13,134 nucleotides of DNA from Nitrososphaerota archaeon (GCA_003135575.1 PLCG01000030.1:35850-48983); one strand, 5' to 3'; positions 1 through 7,104 are shown, counted from the first letter of the stretch. Program-made: numbers and translations. Notes: a model not told the origin generated them from the letters alone.

Positions 1-105
1 GTTCTGCTCGTCGTGCTCTTCCCTCTTCGATACAAGCTGGGGCTGTCCTCCCGCAAAGCGCGGCAGGAGGCCGCGGGCGGCGAGCCCTCCCAGCAGCCTC
101 AATGA
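1..105 (+). CDS. C-terminal end of a membrane protein (partial)
   Basis: An open frame enters from the left edge and stops at TGA 103-105, giving 34 residues. The first eight are hydrophobic (VLLVVLFP), followed by a basic and polar tail rich in K, R, Q and E. This looks like the last membrane segment of an integral membrane protein with a short cytoplasmic tail. Nothing in so short a piece identifies a family. The next gene on the same strand begins 102 nt later. Confidence 0.5.
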   Translation, partial: VLLVVLFPLRYKLGLSSRKARQEAAGGEPSQQPQ

Positions 106-207
106 GGGTTGAATCGCGACGACGACACCACGAAGCCTTACAGGAGAATATGGAGGATTCTTATCGAGAAGTCTTCCCTGCGTCTTATCTTCTAACGAGG
201 GATAGTC

Positions 208-1482
208 GTGGTCTTGCCAGAGGGCGCTTCCAAACGAGAGGCCGATCCAGAGGAGCGTAGGCGCCTGACGGATGGACACAGCCGCGCAAGCCGCTCAGCA
301 GAGGAGCAGAAGGGCGCCGAACCGTCTCCTGACAAGTGGTCCCCGGCTGCCATGGGCCTGAGCCAGAGCTTCCGGCCTCTCGCGCTCATGGCGACTATCT
401 TCTTCTTTCTCTCTTTCTGGCTGCATTTCCCGGGAATGAGTCCCAACGTCTATAGCGACATAATGGACACGTTGTGGCAGCGGATCCTGCACTCCTCGGG
501 CATCATGCCCTACCTCAGCTACAAGCTGGAGTACCCCGCGCTATCCGCGATGGCCCTCTACGTGTCATCGCTCACGCGGAACATGTACGCGTTCTACGTC
601 TCCATGAGCTTGATCCTCTTCGCATGCATGCTCGGGGCGCTCTACGTCGTGCACAGGTCGCTCAGGGAAAGGAGGCAGCCGGTGCAGGCAATCTCCTACT
701 TCATCATCTTCACCCCGTCATTCATCTATTTCTCAATCTACAGCTTCGATTGGATGGGCGCGGTGTTCATGGTGGCCTCAATCTACTTTGGCTACAAGAG
801 GCGCGCAGTCGACTCGGGCATCTTCCTCGGCCTCGCCACCGCGGCCAGGATCATCCCCATCGTCTGCCTACCTTTCCTGCTCCTCGGGTTCAAGGAGAGG
901 AGAAGCAGGCTGCTGTTGCTCGCCTCGGCGGGCATCTCGTGGCTGGCGGTCAACCTGTACTTCATGGCCACAAACCTGCAGGGCTTCCTCTATCCCTACG
1001 AGTTCCAGGCGGGGTTCGGGGTCGAGGACAGCTGGCTCGGCCTAGCCTCGCCGTACTCGAAGGAACTCTCCCTGCTCTTCCTCGGCGCTGCGCTAGGACT
1101 AATCTTATACCAGCGCAAGCGGTTCAACCTCTACGAGCAGACGCTGCTCGCCATGCTCGCCTTTGTCATCTGCAGCTTCAAATTCCCTCCGCAATACATG
1201 ATCCTCCTCCTCCCGCTCTTCGCGCTAACAGGGGTGGGCTACAGGGAGTTCATGGTCGCAAATATCCTCAACGTTATGCTGATCCTCTGGTACTTCACCC
1301 CGTTTTTCAGCCTCGGGAACGCCCTGACGGTCGGCAGCCCCGTCCAATGGATAGCCTACACGCGGCAGTTCCTTCTCTTCGTCGTCTTCGTGAAGTTGCT
1401 GGTCGGAGGCACCAAGACGGGCGCGGTGCCGCTCGAGGCGAAAGCCCGCCTCGAGCCCGAAATACCGGTGGTCGTGCGTTAG
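208..1482 (+). CDS. GT87-like (DUF2029) multi-pass membrane glycosyltransferase
   Basis: A 424-residue protein with roughly ten hydrophobic segments. The first loop (about residues 82-112) carries the pattern YSDI ... MPYLSYKLEYPAL, which matches the D-containing loop and EYP motif of GT-C fold family 87 enzymes. Other family-like marks are FD at 180-181, GLATAARIIPIVCLP at 208-222, and FKFPPQYMILLLPL near 324-336. Relatives transfer a sugar, often mannose, from a polyprenyl-phosphate donor on the outer face of the membrane; donor and acceptor here are unknown. The chosen start is GTG 208, with GAGG at 197-200 as SD. ATG 352 would remove a hydrophilic 48-residue, charge-rich N-terminus and keeps all membrane segments, so it remains possible. 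Family call is fairly firm, substrate is not. Confidence 0.72.
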   Translation: MVLPEGASKREADPEERRRLTDGHSRASRSAEEQKGAEPSPDKWSPAAMGLSQSFRPLALMATIFFFLSFWLHFPGMSPNVYSDIMDTLWQRILHSSGIMPYLSYKLEYPALSAMALYVSSLTRNMYAFYVSMSLILFACMLGALYVVHRSLRERRQPVQAISYFIIFTPSFIYFSIYSFDWMGAVFMVASIYFGYKRRAVDSGIFLGLATAARIIPIVCLPFLLLGFKERRSRLLLLASAGISWLAVNLYFMATNLQGFLYPYEFQAGFGVEDSWLGLASPYSKELSLLFLGAALGLILYQRKRFNLYEQTLLAMLAFVICSFKFPPQYMILLLPLFALTGVGYREFMVANILNVMLILWYFTPFFSLGNALTVGSPVQWIAYTRQFLLFVVFVKLLVGGTKTGAVPLEAKARLEPEIPVVVR

Positions 1483-1568
1483 TCCATGCGTGCCGGCCGA
1501 TACAAACCTGTCATGGTCAACTGTCCGAGTTCCTGCCGGTCTTCCCGTCGAGGACAATCGCAACAGAC

Positions 1569-1574
1569 TAAAAG
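1569..1574 (+). promoter_or_regulatory. Candidate archaeal TATA box for the Gna1-like gene
   Basis: TAAAAG sits with its centre about 28 nt before ATG 1599, in the gap after the glycosyltransferase gene. No SD motif precedes the ATG. The spacing fits leaderless transcription starting at or beside the start codon. This is a sequence-only prediction. Confidence 0.4.
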
Positions 1575-1598
1575 CCGTGGCTCGCATCGCGGCGCGAG

Positions 1599-2087
1599 AT
1601 GAAGAAGGTCAGTTCCTCAATGGATTCGAGCAGCTACAAGGTGAGGGAGTTGCGAGACGCGGACTTTGACAAGGGGTTCTTGGAGACCCTTTCCAACCTG
1701 AGCGACCTAGACGGCCTCTTCCCGAAAGAGGGTCGGAAGATCTTCAGCGTCATGAAGCGCGACCCGCTCTACCACGTCTTCGTGGCCGTGGCGAGCGACG
1801 GCCAAGTTATCGGGGCGACTACGCTCCTCGTCGAGCAGAAGTTCATCCATCGCGGCGGCCTGGTCGGCCATATCGAGGACGTGGCGGTCAGGAAGGGCCA
1901 CGAAGGGAAGGGGGTCGGGGGAAGCGTCGTAGGGGCGGCGGTCGAAAAGGCGAGAGAGCTGGGCTGCTACAAGGTGATCCTTGATTGCAAGTCCGACCTG
2001 GTGGACTTTTACAAGAAGCTCGGGTTTCGCACCCATGAAGTTGAGATGCGGATTGACCTCAAGTCTGCTGCCAACAACTCGGGTTAG
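1599..2087 (+). CDS. GNAT acetyltransferase, eukaryotic Gna1-like (glucosamine-6-phosphate N-acetyltransferase)
   Basis: A 162-residue single-domain GNAT protein. The stretch GHIEDVAV (90-97), the acetyl-CoA loop HEGKGVGG (101-108), GCYKVILDC (122-130), FYKKLGF (137-143) and VEMRIDL (148-154) follow eukaryotic Gna1 closely, in which GHIEDIAV, QGQGLG, GCYKIILDC, FYEKCGF and VEMQI occupy the same order. In eukaryotes Gna1 turns glucosamine-6-phosphate and acetyl-CoA into N-acetylglucosamine-6-phosphate on the route to UDP-GlcNAc. The conserved Glu-Asp pair (E93, D94) and the Tyr (Y138) are present. The first residue of the acetyl-CoA loop is E rather than the usual Q or R. The start at ATG 1599 is supported by the upstream TATA box; ATG 1620 is an alternative. 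It converges on the CBS gene with 13 nt between stops. Its neighbour, a glycosyltransferase, fits a role in surface glycans, by inference. Confidence 0.75.
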   Translation: MKKVSSSMDSSSYKVRELRDADFDKGFLETLSNLSDLDGLFPKEGRKIFSVMKRDPLYHVFVAVASDGQVIGATTLLVEQKFIHRGGLVGHIEDVAVRKGHEGKGVGGSVVGAAVEKARELGCYKVILDCKSDLVDFYKKLGFRTHEVEMRIDLKSAANNSG

Positions 2088-2100
2088 TCAGAATCCCTTC

Positions 2101-2625
2101 TCAGAGCGAATAGCCGCAGTTGGGGCACTGGTACCTTATCACCTCCCCCTTGGTCTCGATTCGTTCCATGAAGCCTGACCTGCAGGTCGGGCAGAGCACT
2201 TCCATGGGCTCGGCCTTGTCGTCGTGCAGGATCGAGCTGATCAGCTTCTTCCTACCCCCTAGCTGCCTGCCCTCGAGGTCTGCCAGCGTCACCCATCCAA
2301 GGAACTTGTCGCCCTCGAAGACGCCTAGCCTCGTGATCCCTGCCTCCAGCAGCTTGCGCCTGGCCTCCTTAGTCGAGGCGTCAGCCTCTATCTTGAAGAA
2401 CGGCGACATCACGTCCTTCACCGTCACCTCCTCGGGCTTCCTGTTGAGAGGGACGAACCTTCGAAGTATCCTCCGATCGGTGAGCATGCCGACCGCCTTG
2501 TCTCCGTTGAAGACGACCACTCCCGAAGAGCCCCTCTCGTTCATCATCTTGGACGCCTCGAGGACGCTGGTCGAGATGCTCACCCTCTCGACGTCGGTCT
2601 GCATGATGTCTCTCACCTTAGCCAA
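2101..2625 (-). CDS. CBS-domain pair with C-terminal zinc ribbon
   Basis: A 174-residue protein. Residues 1-60 and 66-125 form two CBS repeats (VRDIM...VSISTSVLEASKMM...GMLTDRRIL and VKDVMSPFFKIEADASTKEARR...WVTLADLEG), which together usually bind an adenine nucleotide. Residues 145-148 (CPTC) and 167-170 (CPNC) form a two-knuckle zinc ribbon with a 18-residue spacer. Such archaeal fusions are known but their target is not established; nucleotide-sensing regulation of a nucleic acid or protein partner is a guess. An in-frame TAG lies four codons before TTG 2625, so the start must be this TTG, or the GTG at codon 4 (2616), which would give a more usual MRDIM beginning. It lies 98 nt downstream of the stress-protein gene on the same strand, so co-transcription is possible. 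Confidence 0.75.
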   Translation of the reverse strand: MAKVRDIMQTDVERVSISTSVLEASKMMNERGSSGVVVFNGDKAVGMLTDRRILRRFVPLNRKPEEVTVKDVMSPFFKIEADASTKEARRKLLEAGITRLGVFEGDKFLGWVTLADLEGRQLGGRKKLISSILHDDKAEPMEVLCPTCRSGFMERIETKGEVIRYQCPNCGYSL

Positions 2626-2723
2626 AGTTCTCGACTAGTCCGTTTGCATACGGAAGCCCGGGAATAATCAACCTTTTCCCAAGAACCTGCGCGATTTTAG
2701 CGCGGACGTGGTAACTTCGGGGT

Positions 2724-3635
2724 CTACTTGACCACGAGCACGCTGCAGTTGGCATAGTGCAGGACGCTATTGGCGACGCTCCCCATGACCATCTTCTTGA
2801 AGCCACCAAGACCTCGGGTCCCGACGACTATCACGTCAGCGCCGACCTTGTCCGCGAGTTCGACTATGCCCTGAGCGGGAGACGCAAGCTTCGTCAGAAT
2901 CTCTTCCTTGGGGTTTGCAATCCCTGAGTCCTTCGCGAATTTCACCGCCTTGGCGAGCACCTCACGACCTATCTTCTCCGCATCCTCCTCTATCCTGTCG
3001 ACGGGTATCGTCGAGCCTGCAAAGCCTGCCGACCACAAGAGGGCCGGGACATACACTACGTGTGCCATGTGGAGCTCGGCCCTAAGGCGCTTGGCCACGT
3101 CGACTGCCGACTCGAGCGCCTTCTGCGCGTATTGAGACCCGTCGACGGCAACCAAGATGCGCTTCAAGGCCACCTGCTTTCCTTTTCCTTGCCTGACGAC
3201 CAAGCTCGAGCAGTGAGCGTGCGCAGTCACGGCGCTTGAGACGCTCCCTAGAGCGGCCCGCTTGAACCCGCCCAAACCCCTGGTACCCATTACTATGAGG
3301 TCGGAATTCTCCTTCGCCGCATATTCCAGTATCGTCTCGACAGGCGAGGCGCGGCCTTGGGGAACTTCCTTCTCTCTCACGGTGACCCCGGCTTGCTTGA
3401 AGACCGATGCCGCCTTTTCGACATTGTCGTCAGCCTTGTTGATTATCTTCGTGTAGTATTCGCCCTCGAGAGGGGCGGCCAAAGCGCCTATCGATGGGAT
3501 TGCGCTCAAGATGAGCACCTCTGAATCAAAGGCCTTCGCGACCTGCGCCGCCACCTCGCACGCCTGCTGGGAGCTCGGTGACCCGTCGGTCGCCACAAGG
3601 ATCCGCGCGAACCGCTTCGCTGAAGGCTTCGACAT
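2724..3635 (-). CDS. Tandem universal stress protein (two UspA domains)
   Basis: A 303-residue protein made of two homologous UspA domains, about residues 8-148 and 157-303. Each has the beta-strand start ending in a DGS turn (ILVATDGS at 12-19, ILVAVDGS at 160-167). Each also has the ATP-binding signature G-x2-G-x9-G-S (G117, G120, G130-S131 and G272, G275, G285-S286), so both halves look able to bind ATP. The family acts in the cytoplasm under stress or energy limitation, with no defined reaction in most members. ATG 3635 has no SD, but a TATA box lies about 28 nt upstream, so the transcript is probably leaderless. The gene is divergent from the small protein at 3791 and a nested inverted repeat lies between them. 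Confidence 0.93.
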   Translation of the reverse strand: MSKPSAKRFARILVATDGSPSSQQACEVAAQVAKAFDSEVLILSAIPSIGALAAPLEGEYYTKIINKADDNVEKAASVFKQAGVTVREKEVPQGRASPVETILEYAAKENSDLIVMGTRGLGGFKRAALGSVSSAVTAHAHCSSLVVRQGKGKQVALKRILVAVDGSQYAQKALESAVDVAKRLRAELHMAHVVYVPALLWSAGFAGSTIPVDRIEEDAEKIGREVLAKAVKFAKDSGIANPKEEILTKLASPAQGIVELADKVGADVIVVGTRGLGGFKKMVMGSVANSVLHYANCSVLVVK

Positions 3636-3658
3636 GTGTCGCCCCGGAACCAGAGAGG

Positions 3659-3666
3659 TATTTTAG
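3659..3666 (-). promoter_or_regulatory. Candidate TATA box for the universal stress protein gene
   Basis: On the minus strand this reads CTAAAATA, centred about 27-28 nt before ATG 3635, the spacing expected for a leaderless archaeal transcript. Confidence 0.5.
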
Positions 3667-3708
3667 GTTAGGGCAGCTCTCCATGCATTTTCCAAAGGGG
3701 TCAGACCT

Positions 3709-3745
3709 CGCACGAAATCGACCACTGGTCAATTCCGTTCGTGCG
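3709..3745. repeat. Nested inverted repeat in a divergent promoter region
   Basis: The outer arms CGCACGAA (3709-3716) and TTCGTGCG (3738-3745) are perfect reverse complements separated by 21 nt. Inside lies a second dyad, GACCA (3720-3724) and TGGTC (3726-3730), around a single C. Their centres differ by 2 nt. The element lies upstream of both divergent genes, between the stress-protein TATA box and the start at 3791. It could be an operator for a dimeric regulator, or a hairpin in a transcript. Function is not shown by sequence alone. Confidence 0.55.
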
Positions 3746-3790
3746 CCGAGGAGAAAAGCGGTGACGGGCATAGCGTTTGAAGGGAAGTGC

Positions 3791-4213
3791 ATGGGCGAGT
3801 CAGGGCTCCACCGTCGGATGAAGGAGGGCGTCTCGAGAGAGCTGGCGGAAGAGGGATACGCCGTGCTCTTCGAGCCGTCCTATGCGCCGTCGCGGTTCCT
3901 CAGCTGGGCCTCATATCGTCCCGACCTCTTCGGGATAAGGTCCAGCGCAGGGAGGCAGGAGTACGCGTTCGTCGAATGCGAGACGAGGCCATCGGGGAGG
4001 AGGCTCGCCTCGAAGAACTTCAGGAGCGTGGACGTCCAGACGAGGTTGAACTCAGACCTGTCGCTGAGGTTGATTCTGGTAGTCCCTCGGGGGACGCTGG
4101 CCAGCGTCGATTCGTCCGTGAGGCGGTCGTGGGAGATGTGGATCTACGATGAGACGGGCTTTCAGAGGTTTCCGAGGGCTGACAGCGTCGTCCTCTCTGC
4201 CCGCGTGGGATGA
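3791..4213 (+). CDS. Small protein with PD-(D/E)XK nuclease-like residue pattern
   Basis: A 140-residue soluble protein that I do not recognise by name. It begins with a charged helix (LHRRMKEGVSRELAEEGY, residues 6-23), then RPDLFGI (43-49), a strand with VECE (61-64), and a basic helix-like stretch with K75 ending VQTRL (82-86). Helix, then P-D in a strand, then acidic-x-acidic in the next strand, then a helix with a basic or Q residue resembles restriction-endonuclease-like folds, but E62-x-E64 replaces the usual E-x-K, with K75 as a possible substitute. The frame is open upstream to 3578, but ATG 3791 is preferred: it has an SD-like GAAGGGA at 3779-3785, and longer versions would run through the stress-protein promoter and the dyad. 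The fold assignment is an inference. Confidence 0.6.
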   Translation: MGESGLHRRMKEGVSRELAEEGYAVLFEPSYAPSRFLSWASYRPDLFGIRSSAGRQEYAFVECETRPSGRRLASKNFRSVDVQTRLNSDLSLRLILVVPRGTLASVDSSVRRSWEMWIYDETGFQRFPRADSVVLSARVG

Positions 4214-4244
4214 AGGCTACAGGCGCGGTCCGAGGGACGAATCG

Positions 4245-4252
4245 CTTTTTAC
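4245..4252 (+). promoter_or_regulatory. Candidate TATA box for the SnoaL-like gene
   Basis: CTTTTTAC is centred about 28 nt before the TTG start at 4277, matching the spacing seen at 1599 and 3635. The first TTG, GTG or ATG in frame after the previous TGA is this TTG, so box and start support each other. Confidence 0.4.
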
Positions 4253-4276
4253 GTCGCCCAGACGGCCCACGCCCCG

Positions 4277-4675
4277 TTGCCCACCGCGAAGAACGTCGAA
4301 TCCGTCAGGGCCTTCTTTGAGAGGATCCTAAACGCGGGGGACGTGGCGAGACTCGAGACCTTCGCCCATCGCGACGTTTTGGTCCCGGAATCCACCCGGG
4401 GAATAGAGAGCTTCAGGAGGCTCCTCGCGGAGATGAGGAGCACTTTCGCCAGCCCTGAATACAAGGTCATGGACGTGGTCTCCGAAGGCGAGAAGGTCGT
4501 CGTGCGCTTCTCGGCAAAGGCGACCCACGCGGGGAGGTTCATGGGCATCCCGGCGACAGGCCGCAAGCTGAAGCTCTGGGGCGTGATGCTATTCCGTTTC
4601 GAGGCAGGCGCGATTGCAGAGTTCTGGAGCGTCATCGAGGCGCAGGGAATCCTCAAGCAGCTCCGCGAGCCCTAG
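4277..4675 (+). CDS. SnoaL-like (NTF2-fold) protein, predicted ester-cyclase type
   Basis: A 132-residue protein with the NTF2-like layout: N-terminal helix (VRAFFERILNAGD, 10-22), a loop HRDVLVP (31-37), helix 44-56, and the closing strands VVVRFSAKATHAGRFMGIPATGRKLKLWGVMLFRFEAGAIAEFWSV by position 74-119. The stretch H85-A-G-R-F-M-G-I-P-A-T-G-R is typical of the SnoaL branch. Members include polyketide cyclases, but most are uncharacterised and no biosynthetic neighbours are present here, so substrate and reaction are unknown. The start is TTG 4277 because no other start codon lies between the preceding TGA (4211) and this point in frame. The stop codon TAG overlaps the stop of the convergent methyltransferase gene at CTAG (4672-4675). 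Confidence 0.75.
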   Translation: MPTAKNVESVRAFFERILNAGDVARLETFAHRDVLVPESTRGIESFRRLLAEMRSTFASPEYKVMDVVSEGEKVVVRFSAKATHAGRFMGIPATGRKLKLWGVMLFRFEAGAIAEFWSVIEAQGILKQLREP

Positions 4676-5448
4676 GGCGATTCGTGCATCCACCTGAGCT
4701 TCCCGGCGAGAGACACCACCTTGCCGACCACGATCACGCAAGGCGCGTCGATCTTCTGGCTCACGCCCCTTGCCTTCGCCGCCTCGCCCAATGTCGTGGT
4801 CACCGTCCTCTGGCGCTTGGTAGTCCCCCACATTATGGCGGCGACCGGAGTGTCGGCGACCTTCCCAGCCTCTAGCAGCCGCCGCGCGATCTCTCTCGCC
4901 TTCGAAGCCCCCATCAGTACGACGACGACATCAGACCCGCCCGCTATCTTCGACCAATCGAGCTTCTTCTTGGAGCCCGCTTCTTGGCCTGTGACCACCG
5001 TCACCGACGAAGAGTAGTCCCTGTGGGTCAGCGGGATGCCGGCGTACGCGGGAACGGCAAGCGCAGAGCTAACGCCCGGCACGACCTCGAAGTCCACCCC
5101 GTGGTCCCGGAGGAACTCCGCCTCCTCGCCGCCCCTTGAGAAGAGGAACGGGTCGCCTCCCTTCAACCGGATGACATACTTCCCCTCCTCGGCCTCCTTC
5201 AACATGAGGTCGTTCAGCCTCCTTTGCTCGTTATCTCCCCCGGACCCCGGGCCCTTTCCGCCGTAGATTTTTGTGACTTCTCGCGGGATCAGGTCGAGGA
5301 CCTCCTTGCTGACGAGCCTGTCGTAGATCACGACGTCGGCTTTCTTTAGGCGGTCCATCGCGCCGAGGGTGACGAGCTGGGCGTCCCCTGGTCCGGCTCC
5401 TACCAGGGACACCCTCCCTTTCCGTGCCTTTCGCGCGCGGTCAGCCAT
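4672..5448 (-). CDS. cobA: Uroporphyrinogen-III C-methyltransferase (SUMT)
   Basis: A 258-residue protein that methylates uroporphyrinogen III at C2 and C7 with two S-adenosylmethionines, giving precorrin-2, the branch to siroheme and cobamides. Visible marks are GAGPGD (17-22), RLKGGDPFLFSRGGEEAE (94-111), VVPGVSSALAVPAYAGIPLTHR (122-143), VTGQ (152-155) and VLMGA near 177-181, in the normal order and near normal length for a stand-alone enzyme. ATG 5448 is chosen because it overlaps the end of the precorrin-2 dehydrogenase gene by 8 nt; a GTG at 5481 would add 11 residues inside that gene. It is the last gene of the siroheme operon, and its stop overlaps the stop of the opposing SnoaL-like gene. 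Confident call. Confidence 0.95.
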   Translation of the reverse strand: MADRARKARKGRVSLVGAGPGDAQLVTLGAMDRLKKADVVIYDRLVSKEVLDLIPREVTKIYGGKGPGSGGDNEQRRLNDLMLKEAEEGKYVIRLKGGDPFLFSRGGEEAEFLRDHGVDFEVVPGVSSALAVPAYAGIPLTHRDYSSSVTVVTGQEAGSKKKLDWSKIAGGSDVVVVLMGASKAREIARRLLEAGKVADTPVAAIMWGTTKRQRTVTTTLGEAAKARGVSQKIDAPCVIVVGKVVSLAGKLRWMHESP

Positions 5449-6172
5449 AGCGGGGCGCGCCCTTGCTCTTCCCAGAGGCACCAGACGCAGGTCTGACCGG
5501 CCCCGATTTCTTCGCCTCCTTCCGGAGCATCTCTTCTGCGAGCCTTCTCGCGTCGGCGTATCTTTCTTCCTTCAAGAGCGCCCCGACTCTTTTGTCTTGG
5601 ATCACCTTGTACGCGAAGTCTTTCCTGGACGCAGCGCTCCTCAGTGACTTTCTCGACTTCTTTCGAATGTAGCCCTGCAGCCTCACCTGTAGGATGTCCT
5701 CCCGCGTGATGATCTTCTCGATCTTACGGCGCAGGACGCCCGCCATTGCAGGGCTCTTGCCTCCCGTCGAGACGCCGATGCTGATGTCACCCATCCTAGC
5801 TATGGCAGGCATGTTGAAGTCGTTGAGCCTAGGCTCGTCCACCACGCAGACGAGCGCAGTCCTTCCACTGGACGCCCTGACTGCGTCGTTCAGCTCCTCG
5901 TCGAGCTCGGGGTCCCCGGTCGAGATGAACACGACTCTCGGGTCTATCTCTTCGATGGTCCTCAGGACGACCGCGCGACTGGCCTTTGCGGGGATCAAGC
6001 GGACCTGCTTCGGTTTCCTCGCAGCCAAGCGGCGCAGACCCTCGGTGAACGTCCCTCCCACGACGGTCACCTCGGCATTGCTCTCGACCAGCTTGAGGGC
6101 CTTGAACTCCGGCTCCTGCCCCTCGCCGACAACGAGAGTCCTCTTGCCGCTCAGCACAAGGTCAATCAGCAT
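5441..6172 (-). CDS. Precorrin-2 dehydrogenase (Met8/SirC/CysG N-terminal family)
   Basis: A 243-residue protein that oxidises precorrin-2 to sirohydrochlorin with NAD+. The N-terminal nucleotide-binding part has LVVGEGQEPEFKALKLVE (13-30), an unusual form of the GxGxxA loop. VVDEPRLNDFNMPAIAR (110-126) carries D112, at the place of the catalytic Asp of the family, and STGGKSPAMAGVLRRKIE (135-152) is the usual continuation. Met8 and CysG can also insert iron; many stand-alone archaeal and bacterial homologues only dehydrogenate and rely on a CbiX-type chelatase, which is not seen here, so iron insertion is undecided. Residues after about 215 form a basic, low-complexity tail rich in K, S, G and P. 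Its ATG overlaps the stop of the HemD gene by one base (TAATG) and its end overlaps cobA, so translation is probably coupled. Confidence 0.9.
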   Translation of the reverse strand: MLIDLVLSGKRTLVVGEGQEPEFKALKLVESNAEVTVVGGTFTEGLRRLAARKPKQVRLIPAKASRAVVLRTIEEIDPRVVFISTGDPELDEELNDAVRASSGRTALVCVVDEPRLNDFNMPAIARMGDISIGVSTGGKSPAMAGVLRRKIEKIITREDILQVRLQGYIRKKSRKSLRSAASRKDFAYKVIQDKRVGALLKEERYADARRLAEEMLRKEAKKSGPVRPASGASGKSKGAPRYG

Positions 6173-7104
6173 TACCTTCGCGTCTCCAAGCTCTTCACGT
6201 GCTCAGCCAGCGCGTTCATCATCGCGCCCATAGCCGAGACCTGGGGCATCACGTCGACCCTGACCCCGAGCTCCTCCAGCTCGCTCCTCGTCGACGAGCC
6301 GACCGCCACGACGATCACATCGGTCCGCTCCTTGAGCGCTCGCCTTAGAGGCTCCTCCAGCCCATGCTCAGCGGCGACCTCGAAGAGGCTGGCCGCAGCG
6401 GGAGGGCTCGTGAACGTTATCGCGTCGATCCTTCGCTTCCTCTCCACTATCTCGTGGATGAGCTGGACGACGGCATTCTCGTCAGGGGCCTTGTACCTGA
6501 AGCCGATGGAACCGAGGACCTTCGCTCCTTCAGGTTCGAGGACCGTGGAGTAGTGATACGTGAGGCATTCGAAAACGTCGCGGCCGCCCGATTCCAAGAT
6601 TCCTTGCGCCAGCGTCTCGTTCTTGGAGCCGTGCCAGAGTATGGCCACGCGCTTTCCCGCCAGGCCCTTCGCCCGCAAAAGCTTCAGGATGCCGCTCGCG
6701 GTCGCCTCTTCTATGGGAGGCGACGCGTCTATCTTGATCCCCGTCCGCGCGAGCTCACCCCGCGGCTTGCCGCTCCTCGCGACGACGAACGTCCGGGGGG
6801 AGTTCAGGGCACGTAGCACCGCCTCCCTCAGGCCCAGCCGCTCCGCGGCGAGCATCATGGCCTTGACGCCAGTTGCGGTCATGAACACCGCGTAGTCCGC
6901 GCCGACGTCCCCCACCAGCTCCCTCAGGAACGGCCCGATCTCAGAGTCGTCCCTTGGGATGCTTATCCCGACCGTCGGGACCACGTAGGGGGTGCCGCCG
7001 AGGTTGGTGGTCAAGGCTGACTGCTCCGGCGCCCGCCTGCTTCCTGTCACGACTATCGTCAGCCCCTCAAGTGGCAGCGAGGCGGCGGACGAGGACTCTC
7101 TCAA
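6172..7104 (-). CDS. hemD: Uroporphyrinogen-III synthase, copy 1 (siroheme operon)
   Basis: A 310-residue two-lobe HemD protein, which closes and inverts hydroxymethylbilane to uroporphyrinogen III. Marks are LTIVVTGSRRAPEQSALTTNLGG (15-37), VFMTATGVKAMM (73-84), KRVAILWHGS (151-160), RIDAITFTSPPAAASLF (225-241) and VIVVAVGSSTRSELEELGV (263-281). It is longer than the other HemD of this window because of extra sequence around 185-222. The pattern recalls the HemD group of actinobacteria that sits near nitrite or sulfite reductases and sometimes carries a DNA-binding tail; no such tail is present here. The start is TTG 7104, since no ATG or GTG precedes the first beta strand. It begins 28 nt after the reductase and touches the dehydrogenase gene, placing it in the siroheme operon. 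Confidence 0.88.
   Translation of the reverse strand: MRESSSAASLPLEGLTIVVTGSRRAPEQSALTTNLGGTPYVVPTVGISIPRDDSEIGPFLRELVGDVGADYAVFMTATGVKAMMLAAERLGLREAVLRALNSPRTFVVARSGKPRGELARTGIKIDASPPIEEATASGILKLLRAKGLAGKRVAILWHGSKNETLAQGILESGGRDVFECLTYHYSTVLEPEGAKVLGSIGFRYKAPDENAVVQLIHEIVERKRRIDAITFTSPPAAASLFEVAAEHGLEEPLRRALKERTDVIVVAVGSSTRSELEELGVRVDVMPQVSAMGAMMNALAEHVKSLETRR

Noticed and set aside
474..1571. A 365-residue plus-strand open frame overlapping the glycosyltransferase gene
   Set aside because: It is rich in H, R, P and L with no membrane pattern or motif, as expected for an off-frame reading of GC-rich DNA. The other frame has clear GT87-like motifs.
2120..2638. A 172-residue plus-strand open frame opposite the CBS gene
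   Set aside because: It is a serine- and leucine-rich antisense reading; the minus strand has intact CBS and zinc-ribbon motifs.
2685..2705. Possible hairpin GCGC/GCGC around GATTTTA downstream of the stress-protein gene
   Set aside because: A 4-bp stem without a T-run is too weak to call as a terminator.
3578..3790. Upstream extension of the nuclease-like gene by 71 residues
   Set aside because: It would run through the start of the stress-protein gene, its TATA box and the nested dyad; ATG 3791 has its own SD-like site.
5453..5462. Palindrome GGGCGCGCCC near the cobA start
   Set aside because: It lies in coding sequence of the dehydrogenase C-terminus, and short GC palindromes are common in DNA of this composition.
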